In this document: piece by piece, positions 15,139 through 24,113 of the stretch | Numbering within the stretch: the stretch's first letter is position 1 | Layout of the letters: each line of letters opens with the position of its first letter | Source of the DNA: Blautia luti | GTDB taxonomy: Bacteria; Bacillota; Clostridia; Lachnospirales; Lachnospiraceae | Assembly (NCBI RefSeq): GCF_013304735.1 | Contig: NZ_JAAITI010000033.1 | Location: 1 to 38,871 of the forward strand | Reading direction: 5' to 3' | Length of the DNA stretch: 38,871 nt | Position numbers and translations under genes: made by a program | Notes under the pieces: model-generated | Database searches by the model: none | The model's input: only the letters and a program-made list of their open reading frames with translations | What the model was told of the DNA's origin: nothing

Positions 15139-17721
15139 TTATTTCTGTATTTTCTTCATAACAACAGGACCTTCAATACCAAATGGCTCGATCATCAGAT
15201 AATGGCTGATCGGATCTCTCAGTGCAGTTCCAAGACAGTTTGTTACCTCGATCGTAATCTGATTTTCTCCTTTTTTCAAAAGCCCTGTCAGGTCAAAACG
15301 ATATGGTCTGCATAACCGGAGTCCTGCTGAGATTCCATTCACTTTCACTTCAGCAGTCTCAAACACTTCCCCCAGATCCAGCACTGCAGAAATTTCATAT
15401 TCCAGCTTAAGTTCACTGGAAAACTGTAAAGTTCCGGCTTTTTTCTCCCAGCCTGCGATCTCCTGAACACAACAAAGCTCCTCCACTGGCACTTTTTCTG
15501 TAAACTTCGGCCAGGAAAAACTGTCTGCAAACTGAACATTCCATTTTTCAGGAAGAGCGATCTTCTCCTGATCTGCTGCCATATCTGCACCCTTGAAATA
15601 AACGGCTTCTGCCGGGAGATTTTCTTCACTCTCCAAAAGAACCACAGACTCATACGGTTCCAATGATAAGAAAAATTTTCCACTGGCAGGATCTGTACTG
15701 ACTTCATATGTTTTTCCCGAAAAAGCATCATATCTGTATACATGCTCTGCATGTGGCAATGAAATTTCTGTGCGTATGGTCTTCCCGATATTTTCATTAA
15801 AAATCATATAATATCTCTGGCCATCCCGCTCATATTCTCCAACTGCAAGATCTGGCTGAGCCTGGGCAAAAACTACTTTTCTGTACTCAGCCAGAGTCTC
15901 GCCCAGCTGCTCCAGAGCAATCACACTGGCATGTGTTTGCACATATTCAAATGCTTCCTGATCTTTCGAAAAGCCCAGCATGACATCCGGAAGTGCATCC
16001 AGAAAATAAATCTGAACCTGATGCTCTACCATTTTTTTCAGCATCGGAACAATATCGGAAGGAATCCCTTCTCCATAAAGAATTACAAGATTTTTCATCC
16101 TGCATCCGTTGATTTCAAAGAAACCATCTCCAATCTCCGCCTGCATGATCCAGTCTCTTGTCACAATATCATAAGGAATCTGATGCTCTGTCAGCTCCCG
16201 GCACGGCTTTTCAAGAGGCATGCAATTTCCTCCCCATTCCAGTTCTGCCGGATAAAGCAGTCCTGTTTCTGAAGGATATTTTCCATCCCGGAAGATCTGA
16301 CAGATACGATTTACATAATCGCTGAACACCTTAAAATAACGGAACTGCGGATTATGTCCATGTGCATAAAAATGTGGCGGGCAGTCAAAATCCGGAAATT
16401 TTTTCGGATCAAATGCATGAGGAACCAGATAATTGATTCCACGTACCAGAAGATGATCTGCGATCCATTTCATCATTTTTAAGCCCTCATTCCATCCATA
16501 CGCACCGAATGCTTCACACATGGCTCTTCCTTTTTTCGCCGGATCCAGGTGGGCAGAGGATGCGGCAAGTTTGGCAAGAGCATAATGGTAAAATTCTCCA
16601 TTACTTCCTCCTGTGTTAAATGCATCATGGTGATAATTCATTCCCGGAACAATCTGACCTCCAATCACATCGATTCCCGCAAAATCCATGCCCTGCTGTC
16701 CCCGGTAATAATGACCGGTTCCATATCCCAGCCGGGCATGTGCTCCGTTATCTTCAATGGTATGACCCAGATACCACACATGGTGAGCTCTGCACCAGTC
16801 TCCAAGAACCTGGGTAAAATTCTCATTGTAAAGTCTTGTGACAGTATCCATATACTGGTAACGAATATCTTTTTCCAGACCCTCTGCATCTGCCCAGAGA
16901 AGCGGCAGATATTTTTCTTCAAAACCAAGTTCTTTTTCCAGTCCATCCCGCCATGGAAGTACCATGTCAGTTCCCATACGGCCTTCTGTTCCCTTGATAT
17001 TTCCAAAACGTGGCTCATCAGAGAAAAAGCCCTGAATGGTTTTTCCAAATTCTTCTTTATAATGTGTATAATGCGGCTCATATACTTCCCTGATCAGCAC
17101 TTCTGTCGCCTCACGCACCAGCGGGTTCAGGTAATCCTGCGTTGCCTGCTCCCCGCCTTTTTTTGTAAGGTATACAACAAAAATACTCCACGCACCTTCC
17201 GGCACATCCAAAGTCAGAAGACGGCTCTCCCGATTCATCTGTTCTGTAATGTCACATATGCTTTCTGCAATCACCGGATCTCTTTTTTCTGTTCTCTGGC
17301 TGATGCGCTTCGCAAGCAGAACCTTCAGGATTTCCTGCTCCGGGTCCGGCTTATCCCATGGTCTTCCTTTCAGAAGTGAAAAATCGATTCTTGCCCTTCT
17401 TAAAGGGCCCTGGACATCGTAACGACGCATATCCAGATACTTTTTCAGATACTGTGGATAATCGGATTTAATACGTCCGTTTGCATATCCGGTAGGAAAA
17501 TGAGAATCATCCAGTATCCACAGTTTCATATCAAGTTTCTTGGCTTTATCAAGGATAAAATCCATATCTTTCCACCAGCCGTTGCCTACAAAATCCGGAT
17601 GGGGACGCGCTTCCACGCATACCCCTTTCATTCCACATCCGGAAATTTTTTCCATATATTTCTTAAGAACATCATGGTCTTCCCCATGCTGCCAGAAAAA
17701 CGGATAAAGATAATTTTCCAT
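15139..17721 (-). CDS. Large GH106-like (alpha-L-rhamnosidase-type) glycoside hydrolase, cytoplasmic
   Basis: An 860-aa protein without signal peptide. N-terminal half: a TIM-barrel-like region with motifs seen in GH106-like proteins: GVCVEARPHPDFVG (34-47), LWILDDSHFPTGYANG (67-82), GFFSDEPRFGN (about 232-242), HTIEDNGAHARLGYGTGHYYRG and CEAFGAYGWNEG. The acidic residues in FSDEP and CEAFGAYGW are candidates for catalysis, but I cannot assign them. C-terminal 130 residues: a jelly-roll carbohydrate-binding domain with VKVNGISAGLRLCRPYRFDLTGLLKKGENQITIEV. It lies 15 bp after the PTS gene and 14 bp before GH1, so it acts on the same imported substrate. The alternative is an unassigned related hydrolase family. 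The class is likely; the substrate is not known. Confidence 0.65.
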   Translation of the reverse strand: MENYLYPFFWQHGEDHDVLKKYMEKISGCGMKGVCVEARPHPDFVGNGWWKDMDFILDKAKKLDMKLWILDDSHFPTGYANGRIKSDYPQYLKKYLDMRRYDVQGPLRRARIDFSLLKGRPWDKPDPEQEILKVLLAKRISQRTEKRDPVIAESICDITEQMNRESRLLTLDVPEGAWSIFVVYLTKKGGEQATQDYLNPLVREATEVLIREVYEPHYTHYKEEFGKTIQGFFSDEPRFGNIKGTEGRMGTDMVLPWRDGLEKELGFEEKYLPLLWADAEGLEKDIRYQYMDTVTRLYNENFTQVLGDWCRAHHVWYLGHTIEDNGAHARLGYGTGHYYRGQQGMDFAGIDVIGGQIVPGMNYHHDAFNTGGSNGEFYHYALAKLAASSAHLDPAKKGRAMCEAFGAYGWNEGLKMMKWIADHLLVRGINYLVPHAFDPKKFPDFDCPPHFYAHGHNPQFRYFKVFSDYVNRICQIFRDGKYPSETGLLYPAELEWGGNCMPLEKPCRELTEHQIPYDIVTRDWIMQAEIGDGFFEINGCRMKNLVILYGEGIPSDIVPMLKKMVEHQVQIYFLDALPDVMLGFSKDQEAFEYVQTHASVIALEQLGETLAEYRKVVFAQAQPDLAVGEYERDGQRYYMIFNENIGKTIRTEISLPHAEHVYRYDAFSGKTYEVSTDPASGKFFLSLEPYESVVLLESEENLPAEAVYFKGADMAADQEKIALPEKWNVQFADSFSWPKFTEKVPVEELCCVQEIAGWEKKAGTLQFSSELKLEYEISAVLDLGEVFETAEVKVNGISAGLRLCRPYRFDLTGLLKKGENQITIEVTNCLGTALRDPISHYLMIEPFGIEGPVVMKKIQK

Positions 17722-17736
17722 GTCAAGCCTCCATCA

Positions 17737-19644
17737 TTATTTCTCTATTATTATCACAGTATCCTTTTGTTTTACGTTTTCTGCAACTGTTTTTACAGAA
17801 CTGTAATCATCGCTGTTTGTGACAAGAACTGCCGTTGTATCGCTGTAGCCAGCTTTTCTGATCTTGTCTCTGTCAAATTTCAGAAGTTTTTCCCCAGTTT
17901 TTACTTTCTGTCCTTCTGTAACAAAAACCTGGAATCCGTCACCTTGCATCTTGACCGTATCCACACCCACATGGATCAGAAGTTCCACACCATCAGAAGA
18001 TGTCAATCCTACTGCATGTCCGGTGTCTACCACAGATGTGATCTCACCGTCAAAAGGAGCCACAATAATTTCTTCTTCCGGTTTGATTCCGACGCCTTCT
18101 CCCATGATTCCGGAGGCAAAAGTTTCGTCCGGGATATCTTCTCTACAGATCACTTTTCCGCTTACAGGAGCATAGATTATGGTTTCTTTATTATCTGATA
18201 TCATTTTGTTTTCTTCCAGAACATGATTATTCATATCGGTATCCATTTGTTCTGCCACCTGCTCAGCTTCTTCCACACCAGAATCTGCCATGATAAATGC
18301 CAGAACTGCTGAAACCGCAAATGAGATCAGTGCACAGATGATAAATCCATAGAAACTGATATCCAGTCCTTCCGGATTGATCATTGCAGGAATTCGAAAC
18401 AGACCGTCACCAGCCATGGTATACATTTTTCCGCCAAGTGCTCCAAGGATTCCGCCGCTGATTCCACCGCCGATCCATGCACAGACAAACAGTTTGAAAT
18501 TCGGCAGTGCGATGGAATAGATTGCCGGTTCTGTTACTCCGCAAAGTGCAGATGCAAGACTTCCAAATCCGATTCCACGTTTTTCAGGGTCTTTGTTTTT
18601 CAGTGCATATCCTAAAGTCACACCAGCAAGTGCCCATACAGTCAGGCCTAATACTGCATTTACCGGATCATATCCCTGTGAAAAAAGATTGTTCATCAGA
18701 ATCGGAATAAATGCCGCATGAAGTCCAAGCAGAACAACCAGCTGCCAGAATGCGCCCAGAAGTGTTCCGCCAAGCAGTGGGCTCATTCCGAAGATTCCAA
18801 ACACTCCTTTGGACAGCCAGGAAGACACAGTATTCATAACCGGTCCGATGACGATCCAGCTTAACGGAACTGTGACTGCCAGCACAAAGGTCGGCACCAG
18901 CATAAGCTGAAGCATGGACGGAATAAATTTCTTTGCCAGTTTTTCAAGTTTGGATGCCACAAAACTAGCCAGTACAATAGGCAGGAATGTATTTGTATAA
19001 GATGCTGCCGCAACCGGAATCTTAAGGAATGTAATTCCACCTTCTGCTGATACTGCTGAAACAAGGTCAGGATACAGGAATGCTGCTCCTATGACAGCTG
19101 TTACATATGGATTGCAGTCGAATACTTTTCCACAGGTAAATCCCACGATTACCGGCATGAAATACAGGATTGCATCGCCTGCTGCATAAAGAACGAGATA
19201 CGTTCCGTCTGTTTTTGTCAGGATTCCTGCTGTTACCAGGATTACCAGGATTCCTTTGATGATTCCACCTGCGATCATCGGTCCAAGCATTGGCATGATG
19301 CAGCCGGAAATTGTTTTAAAGAATCGGTTCCAGAGACTGTCTTTTTTGATCAGTTTCATATCCTCTTTATTGATGCTTCCTTCTCCTGAAATCTGTGCTT
19401 CGCGTCTCACATCTTTGACTACTTCGCTGACATGTGTACCGATGATAACCTGGTACTGTCCTCCCTGATTCATTACACCTTTGACACCTTTTATCCCGGC
19501 TACCTTATCTTTATCCGGAATACTGTCGTCCTTCAGCACAAAACGCAGTCTCGTCATACAGTTGGTCACGTTGACAATGTTTTCTTTTCCACCTACAGCT
19601 GCAACTACTTCTTTTGCCAGCTGGGTATAATCTGCTTTTGCCAT
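17737..19644 (-). CDS. PTS beta-glucoside transporter subunit IIBCA (BglP-type)
   Basis: A 635-aa permease that imports and phosphorylates a beta-glucoside. EIIB (residues 1-85) has the phospho-Cys29 in VNVTNCMTRLRF. EIIC (about 105-465) has ten or so hydrophobic segments. EIIA of the glucose-type (about 490-635) has the active His558 in LLIHVGVDTV and the IYAPVSGKV start. The start is ATG 19644 with AGGAGAGGG upstream; 25 earlier open codons lie in the promoter. First gene of the operon with the GH106-like and GH1 enzymes. An AraC gene is divergent, and a cre-like site overlaps the promoter. Confidence 0.94.
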   Translation of the reverse strand: MAKADYTQLAKEVVAAVGGKENIVNVTNCMTRLRFVLKDDSIPDKDKVAGIKGVKGVMNQGGQYQVIIGTHVSEVVKDVRREAQISGEGSINKEDMKLIKKDSLWNRFFKTISGCIMPMLGPMIAGGIIKGILVILVTAGILTKTDGTYLVLYAAGDAILYFMPVIVGFTCGKVFDCNPYVTAVIGAAFLYPDLVSAVSAEGGITFLKIPVAAASYTNTFLPIVLASFVASKLEKLAKKFIPSMLQLMLVPTFVLAVTVPLSWIVIGPVMNTVSSWLSKGVFGIFGMSPLLGGTLLGAFWQLVVLLGLHAAFIPILMNNLFSQGYDPVNAVLGLTVWALAGVTLGYALKNKDPEKRGIGFGSLASALCGVTEPAIYSIALPNFKLFVCAWIGGGISGGILGALGGKMYTMAGDGLFRIPAMINPEGLDISFYGFIICALISFAVSAVLAFIMADSGVEEAEQVAEQMDTDMNNHVLEENKMISDNKETIIYAPVSGKVICREDIPDETFASGIMGEGVGIKPEEEIIVAPFDGEITSVVDTGHAVGLTSSDGVELLIHVGVDTVKMQGDGFQVFVTEGQKVKTGEKLLKFDRDKIRKAGYSDTTAVLVTNSDDYSSVKTVAENVKQKDTVIIIEK

Positions 19645-19665
19645 TTTCTTCCCTCTCCTTATATT

Positions 19666-19681
19666 TGATAACGTTATTATA
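19666..19681. promoter_or_regulatory. PTS operon -10 with overlapping candidate cre site
   Basis: TATAAT on the minus strand (19681-19676) has only a T-rich -35, as expected for an activator-dependent promoter. TGATAACGTTATTA (19666-19679) agrees with the CcpA cre consensus TGWAARCGYTWNCW at 12 of 14 positions and covers the -10/+1 region, so catabolite repression is likely. Confidence 0.5.
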
Positions 19682-19725
19682 TCTTTCAGACCCGGCGAAA
19701 AAAATAACGTATTCCTCATAATCTA

Positions 19726-19754
19726 TTGACCAAATCCACACAGTTTGATACAGT
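19726..19754 (+). promoter_or_regulatory. Promoter of the AraC-family regulator
   Basis: TTGACC (19726-19731), 17-base spacer, TACAGT (19749-19754); the start codon is 45 bases on. It is divergent from the PTS promoter in a 154-bp gap. Confidence 0.5.
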
Positions 19755-19798
19755 AACTATATCTTTATCCCAGGTATATTGACAGGAGGTACGCCGCT

Positions 19799-20842
19799 AT
19801 GAATATCCATTCTCTTCATCATTATCTTACAAATTTATCCGAAAGTGAAGAACATTATCGTTCCGGTTATCCCTTTTCCGGCTGGAGCCAGCTCCCAAAA
19901 GTACAGATTCATGGCCGGGAAATGTACCGGATGTTCCCTGACAATCTTATTTTTTCATCCATGCACGGAGAAAATCCTGTTTCCAGTCAGAATTTTGATA
20001 TTCCTGTAGGTCTGCAGGATATCTCAATCAAACGAAATTCCAGATTCAATCCGGTTCCGGAGCATGTCCATTCCCATATCGAAATCAATTATGTTTATTC
20101 CGGTACCTGTCCTCAGTACATAGACGGAAAACCTGTCCTTCTGAAAAAAGATCAGGTACTTCTGATTGATACCGACTGCCCTCATTCTATTGACGCTCTG
20201 GGCGAAAATGATATCATGATCAGTATGCTGATCCGAAAAGAATTTCTCCGTGACCGTATGTTTTCCCAGTTTTCCAAAGACAGTGTACTCTCCCGTTTTT
20301 TTGTCAACGCGCTGACAGAGCAGACAGACCACGACCACTATCTTCTTTTTCATTCAGAAAAAGACCGAAGGATCCCTTTATTTTTCTCAGAACTATTCTG
20401 TGAATTTCTGGATCCCTCGGTCAATTCCGGAGATATTATTTTTCATTTATTTTATCTGATCATTGCTGAGCTGATCAATGTATACGAGAACGATCTGGCA
20501 AAAGAACAGGAATTTTCAACGGTTATGCCAATTGTTCCGCTGATTCGTTACATCGAGAACAATTTCCGCACCTGCACCCAGGAAAAAGTCGCAGATTTTT
20601 TTCACATCAGCCCCAACTATGTTTCCACTCTTCTTAAGAAAAACACAGGCTATACTTACATCCAGTTGATCCAGACCCAGAAGCTGAAATCTGCCGCAAC
20701 ACTTTTAAAAACAACTTCTATGCCAGTAACTGCAATAGCCAACCAGGCAGGCTACGAAAACATCAGCTTTTTTTACAAAAAATTCCAGGAGCGGTATCAT
20801 TGTTCTCCTAATGAATACCGGTTAAGAACTCCTGTTCTTTAG
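19799..20842 (+). CDS. AraC-family regulator with cupin sensor domain
   Basis: This 347-aa protein has an N-terminal cupin-like sugar-sensing region (about residues 75-170; VPEHVHSHIEINYVYSG and DQVLLIDTDCPHSI), a linker, and two helix-turn-helix motifs in the last 100 residues (EKVADFFHISPNYVSTLLKKNTG and VTAIANQAGYENISFFYKKFQERYHCSPNEYR, the AraC signature). SD ACAGGAGG precedes the ATG. Its divergent position suggests that it activates the beta-glucoside PTS operon. Confidence 0.9.
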   Translation: MNIHSLHHYLTNLSESEEHYRSGYPFSGWSQLPKVQIHGREMYRMFPDNLIFSSMHGENPVSSQNFDIPVGLQDISIKRNSRFNPVPEHVHSHIEINYVYSGTCPQYIDGKPVLLKKDQVLLIDTDCPHSIDALGENDIMISMLIRKEFLRDRMFSQFSKDSVLSRFFVNALTEQTDHDHYLLFHSEKDRRIPLFFSELFCEFLDPSVNSGDIIFHLFYLIIAELINVYENDLAKEQEFSTVMPIVPLIRYIENNFRTCTQEKVADFFHISPNYVSTLLKKNTGYTYIQLIQTQKLKSAATLLKTTSMPVTAIANQAGYENISFFYKKFQERYHCSPNEYRLRTPVL

Positions 20843-20872
20843 CCTTACGCCTCCTTTCCCATTTTTTGCAAG

Positions 20873-20922
20873 CAAAAATCCGCTGCTCTTTTTCCTGCAT
20901 CTTTGCAGGCAGAACAGCGGAT
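20873..20922 (-). terminator. Terminator of the class III aminotransferase gene
   Basis: As minus RNA, ATCCGCTGTTCT pairs with AGAGCAGCGGAT with one mismatch around a loop that itself can pair (CCTGC/GCAGG), followed by five T. It lies 45 bases behind the aminotransferase stop. The AraC gene converges on it from the other side. Confidence 0.75.
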
Positions 20923-20967
20923 CTTCAGATATCAGGCGGATACATTGGTAATCCGCATTTATTTCAC

Positions 20968-22341
20968 TTAAGCTTCCAGAACTTCTTTCAAAGAGTCTTC
21001 AAATATCTCAAGTCCTTTCTCCATCTGCTCATCGGTCATGGTAAGCGGTGCAAGGAAACGTACGACGTTACCTGCTGTTCCACAGTTCTCAAGAAGGAGT
21101 CCCTTCTGAATCGCATTCTGGATCAGCTTGGCAGTAAGCTCTGTTGCTGGCTCTTTTGTTTCTTTATTTTTTACAAGCTCGATACCGATCATTGCACCAA
21201 GGCCTCGTACATCACCGATTACCGGATATTTCTCCTGAAGCTCTTTGTAGCGTTTCATGACGGTCTCACCGATATGTCTTGCCTTTCCTTCATAATCATC
21301 ACGTTTCATGATATCCATAACAGCCAGTGCTGCTGCACAGGATACCGGGTTTCCGCAGAAGGTTCCTCCGATGGTTCCTGCAGGTACCGCATCCATGATC
21401 TCGACTCTTGCTGTAATTGCGGAGATCGGAAGTCCTGCGCCAAGAGATTTCGCAGTTGTGATAATATCCGGTGCTGCGCCTGCTTCTGCCCAGTACTCAG
21501 ATGCATAATATTTACCTGTTCTGCAGTTACCACACTGAACCTCATCTGCGATCATCAGAATTCCGTTGTCATCGCAGATCTTGCGGACTGCTTTAACCCA
21601 CTCGATCGGTGCCGGGATAAATCCACCTTCGCCCTGAAACGGCTCAACGATCATGCAGGCAATCTCACTTGCAGGTGCGCCCTCGTCAAAGATTCTCTGA
21701 AGCTCATCAATGTAATACTGGATCGCCTCTTCCTCTGTATATCCTTTTGGTGCACGGTATACATATGGATATGGTGCACGGAAGATTCCTGCCGGGAACG
21801 GTCCCATGCCAACTGCATATGCTTTTTTTGCTGTCAGTGCCATGGTCAGGTTTGTTCTTCCATGGAAAGCACCTGTGAAACAGATCACGCCGCTTCTTTT
21901 TGTGAAGGCTTTTGCAATCTTGATGGCATTTTCATCACACTCTGCACCGGAGTTTGCGAAGTATGTTTTTTTCACATCTCCTTTACACGGCATGATCTCA
22001 TTTAATCTTTCAGCCAGTGTTACATAACCGTCATGTACATATACATTGAAAATTGTGTGGAAATATTTTTCAGTCTGTTTTTTTACCGCCTCGATGACTT
22101 CCGGATGGGAATATCCGATATTCAGGACGCCAACACCGCCGACCCAGTCAAGGAATTTATTTCCGTCCATATCTTCAAACATGGCTCCTGATCCCTGTTT
22201 GATACAGATCGGATATGTTTTTCCGCAAAGTGCTTTCGGGATTGCTGCGTCTCTTCTGTCAAGAAGTTCTTTTGATTTCGGTCCTGGAACCTGCTCTGTT
22301 ACAATCTCCGGTAATGCGGTTGCTAATTCTGCTGTTGTCAT
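20968..22341 (-). CDS. Class III PLP aminotransferase (4-aminobutyrate/ornithine type)
   Basis: A 457-aa cytoplasmic enzyme transferring an omega-amino group to a 2-oxo acid. Conserved features: GGVGVLNIGYSHP (about 68-80), FANSGAECDENAIKIA (PLP phosphate, SGAE), GAFHGRT (158-163), ADEVQCGNCRTGK (Asp266 contacts the pyridine N) and Schiff-base Lys298 in TTAKSLGAGLP, then GGTFCGNPVSCAAA. The closest type is GabT. The usual EVQTGFGRTG is EVQCGNCRTG here. SD AAAGGAGGAG. Transcription seems to start at its own promoter (22495-22522) and to pass through a terminator in the leader; the PucR gene just upstream is the likely regulator. Confidence 0.88.
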   Translation of the reverse strand: MTTAELATALPEIVTEQVPGPKSKELLDRRDAAIPKALCGKTYPICIKQGSGAMFEDMDGNKFLDWVGGVGVLNIGYSHPEVIEAVKKQTEKYFHTIFNVYVHDGYVTLAERLNEIMPCKGDVKKTYFANSGAECDENAIKIAKAFTKRSGVICFTGAFHGRTNLTMALTAKKAYAVGMGPFPAGIFRAPYPYVYRAPKGYTEEEAIQYYIDELQRIFDEGAPASEIACMIVEPFQGEGGFIPAPIEWVKAVRKICDDNGILMIADEVQCGNCRTGKYYASEYWAEAGAAPDIITTAKSLGAGLPISAITARVEIMDAVPAGTIGGTFCGNPVSCAAALAVMDIMKRDDYEGKARHIGETVMKRYKELQEKYPVIGDVRGLGAMIGIELVKNKETKEPATELTAKLIQNAIQKGLLLENCGTAGNVVRFLAPLTMTDEQMEKGLEIFEDSLKEVLEA

Positions 22342-22412
22342 AATATTCTCCTCCTTTATCTGGTCACGGCTTTTCTGCCTGCCAGACTCCTCTCGGAGTT
22401 CTCTCCGGAAGC

Positions 22413-22450
22413 AAAAAAACAGGCGCCGGATGTGTTATCATCCGACGCCT
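22413..22450 (-). terminator. Intrinsic terminator inside the aminotransferase leader (possible attenuator)
   Basis: Minus RNA AGGCGTCGGATG pairs with CATCCGGCGCCT (one mismatch), then G and seven T. It lies downstream of the promoter at 22495-22522 and 70 bases before the aminotransferase start, so transcripts must pass it. Right after it come alternative hairpins GGAG-agaa-CTCC and CTCC-gaga-GGAG that share the CTCC. It also ends pucR read-through. Confidence 0.7.
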
Positions 22451-22494
22451 TTGTCGTTTATCTGCTGTGTTATTTTGTTTTTTGATTTAGGTAG

Positions 22495-22522
22495 ATTATA
22501 GCATTTTCCGGTACGAAATCAA
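22495..22522 (-). promoter_or_regulatory. Aminotransferase promoter
   Basis: TTGATT (22522-22517), 16-base spacer, TATAAT (22500-22495) on the minus strand, downstream of the pucR stop and upstream of the leader terminator. Predicted leader about 150 nt. Confidence 0.6.
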
Positions 22523-22544
22523 TAGGCCTGGTGTTGTATGTTTT

Positions 22545-22561
22545 TTGTGCACAGTGCACAA
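22545..22561. promoter_or_regulatory. 17-bp perfect palindrome, candidate PucR activator site
   Basis: TTGTGCACAGTGCACAA is fully symmetric about its central base and lies about 25 bp upstream of the aminotransferase -35, the normal position of an activator site. It starts six bases behind the pucR stop codon. Confidence 0.55.
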
Positions 22562-22567
22562 TTTCTA

Positions 22568-23776
22568 TTATCTGCGATACCGATATCGCCTGATCAGAAA
22601 CGCCATCTTCAGCTCCAGGCAGGTATCCAGGTTTTCAAGATCGCATCCCAGGATCTCCCGGATCTTTTTCAACCTGTAATTTAAGGTATTCCTGTGAAGA
22701 AACATCTCTTCTGCCGTCTTTTTGGCATTGCAGCTGCAGTTCAGATAATTTTCCAGAGTTTCACTTAAGTTTCCATCGTTCAGTTCATCTGCCTGCAGCA
22801 GCTTTCCGATTTTTTCTTCCATATAAGTATCCAGGATTCTGGAATCGTCCACATGGGAAAGTAATGTATAGATTCCCTGATCCCTGTAAAAAAATATCTG
22901 CCCCTTCAATCCGGAAACTTCTGCTGCCCGAAGTGCTGAGGAAGCTTCGTTCCGGCTGTCTTTTACCTCATCCAGATACGCCCTACTGTTTCCGGCTCCG
23001 ATCCGAAGCTCTATTCCATATTCCCGCTGTGTTCGGTCCACGATCCTGGCAAAAATTTCTTTTATATTGCTATCCTCCGCTTCTCTGTCCGGAAGCAGTG
23101 CAAGGATGGAGCCTGCCTGTGGAAGGATAAGGATATCCTGTTTTATGTAACTGGAAAACTCAGTACAGATCATACGTTTCACATTCCGTCCGGTTGTCAG
23201 GGAATCCTCGTTCTCCCATCCGCTTTCTATATTTCCGGACGCAAACGCAAATTCCGCTACAAAAAAGCTCCCCTCCAGATCAATATTCAGATATCTGGCC
23301 TGTGCCATCACACGCTCCCGGCTTAAATGTTCTGCATCCAGAATAGAGGAAAACAGCTGCTCTGCGGCATTTCGGTCATTTTCTTCCAGAACAAGCCTGC
23401 GGCAGATGATCTGAGACAGATCGATCAGAGGATATTTCTCCGGAAGCTCAAAAAGAGGCAACGCTTTCTCTTCACAGTATTGCATCAGTTCCTCTGATAT
23501 CTGGCCTTCATTGATTCCAAGAGCCGTAATTCCATGCCCATACATCTGCCGGATCATCTCCATCAGCTTCCGACTGTCATCCGTAACACTGGGATTGGTC
23601 AGAACTACAAATTCGTCTCCGTGGATATAGTTTTCGATCTTATATTCACTTTTTACACATTGCAGACAGTCTGCAAAATAAATCCATCGAACAGATTGCT
23701 CCAAACCGTTTTTTCCTGCTTTCAGCTTCAGAACCTCTGTAAGCTCCGGAATCTGCATCATATCTTTACAATTCAT
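22568..23776 (-). CDS. PucR-family transcriptional regulator
   Basis: A 402-aa protein. The N-terminal PucR domain (about residues 1-120) has MNCKDMMQIPELTEVLKLKAGKNGL and an ALGINEGQISEELMQYCEEKALPLFELP segment. A middle GGDEF-like domain follows, and the C-terminal HTH_30 is ETLENYLNCSCNAKKTAEEMFLHRNTLNYRLKKIREILGCDL. Such regulators act as activators of amine, purine or GABA catabolism. The gene ends just before the palindrome and promoter of the aminotransferase, its likely target. It begins six bases behind the MGMT gene, with its SD (GGGAGG) inside that gene's 3' end. Confidence 0.9.
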   Translation of the reverse strand: MNCKDMMQIPELTEVLKLKAGKNGLEQSVRWIYFADCLQCVKSEYKIENYIHGDEFVVLTNPSVTDDSRKLMEMIRQMYGHGITALGINEGQISEELMQYCEEKALPLFELPEKYPLIDLSQIICRRLVLEENDRNAAEQLFSSILDAEHLSRERVMAQARYLNIDLEGSFFVAEFAFASGNIESGWENEDSLTTGRNVKRMICTEFSSYIKQDILILPQAGSILALLPDREAEDSNIKEIFARIVDRTQREYGIELRIGAGNSRAYLDEVKDSRNEASSALRAAEVSGLKGQIFFYRDQGIYTLLSHVDDSRILDTYMEEKIGKLLQADELNDGNLSETLENYLNCSCNAKKTAEEMFLHRNTLNYRLKKIREILGCDLENLDTCLELKMAFLIRRYRYRR

Positions 23777-23782
23777 AAAGTT

Positions 23783-24091
23783 CTATTCCTCCCACTGGTG
23801 CCTTTTCATATCCACGCATCCATTTGCTTTAAATTCCACACCTTCGTCTTCCAGAAGTTCCCTCTGTTCTCTCCATCCTGGTGCAGTACGGCCTGCATGA
23901 TTCACAACTCTGTGGCAGGGATATTTCCCATAAAATTCTGCCATGCTTAAAACTTTTCCTACAAGCCTCGAATTTTTATCCCAGCCGATGAGACGTGCAA
24001 TCTGCCCGTAGGAAGCCACTTTTCCTGCCGGTATTTCTTCCACCACGGATAGTATTTCGTAGATCAGATCCTCATCCAATATTTTTCCCAT
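23783..24091 (-). CDS. MGMT-family DNA alkyltransferase (short form)
   Basis: This 102-aa protein is only the DNA-binding/active-site domain of O6-alkylguanine-DNA alkyltransferases, the length of Ogt/ATL short forms. The helix-turn-helix is IPAGKVASYGQIARLIG (20-36), the arginine finger is SRLVGKVLS, and the active site is PCHRVV with Cys59. Because this Cys is present it may still accept an alkyl group, unlike ATL proteins, in which it is replaced by Trp or Ala. SD GGAGGA nine bases upstream. Between yolD (22 bp) and pucR (6 bp) on one strand: it could belong to the polymerase operon. Confidence 0.88.
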   Translation of the reverse strand: MGKILDEDLIYEILSVVEEIPAGKVASYGQIARLIGWDKNSRLVGKVLSMAEFYGKYPCHRVVNHAGRTAPGWREQRELLEDEGVEFKANGCVDMKRHQWEE

Positions 24092-24113
24092 TGTTGTTCC
24101 TCCGAAGCATTTT

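Noticed and set aside
20866..22005. 379-codon plus-strand frame
   Set aside because: Antisense shadow of the class III aminotransferase, with a Cys/Ser-rich unnatural composition.
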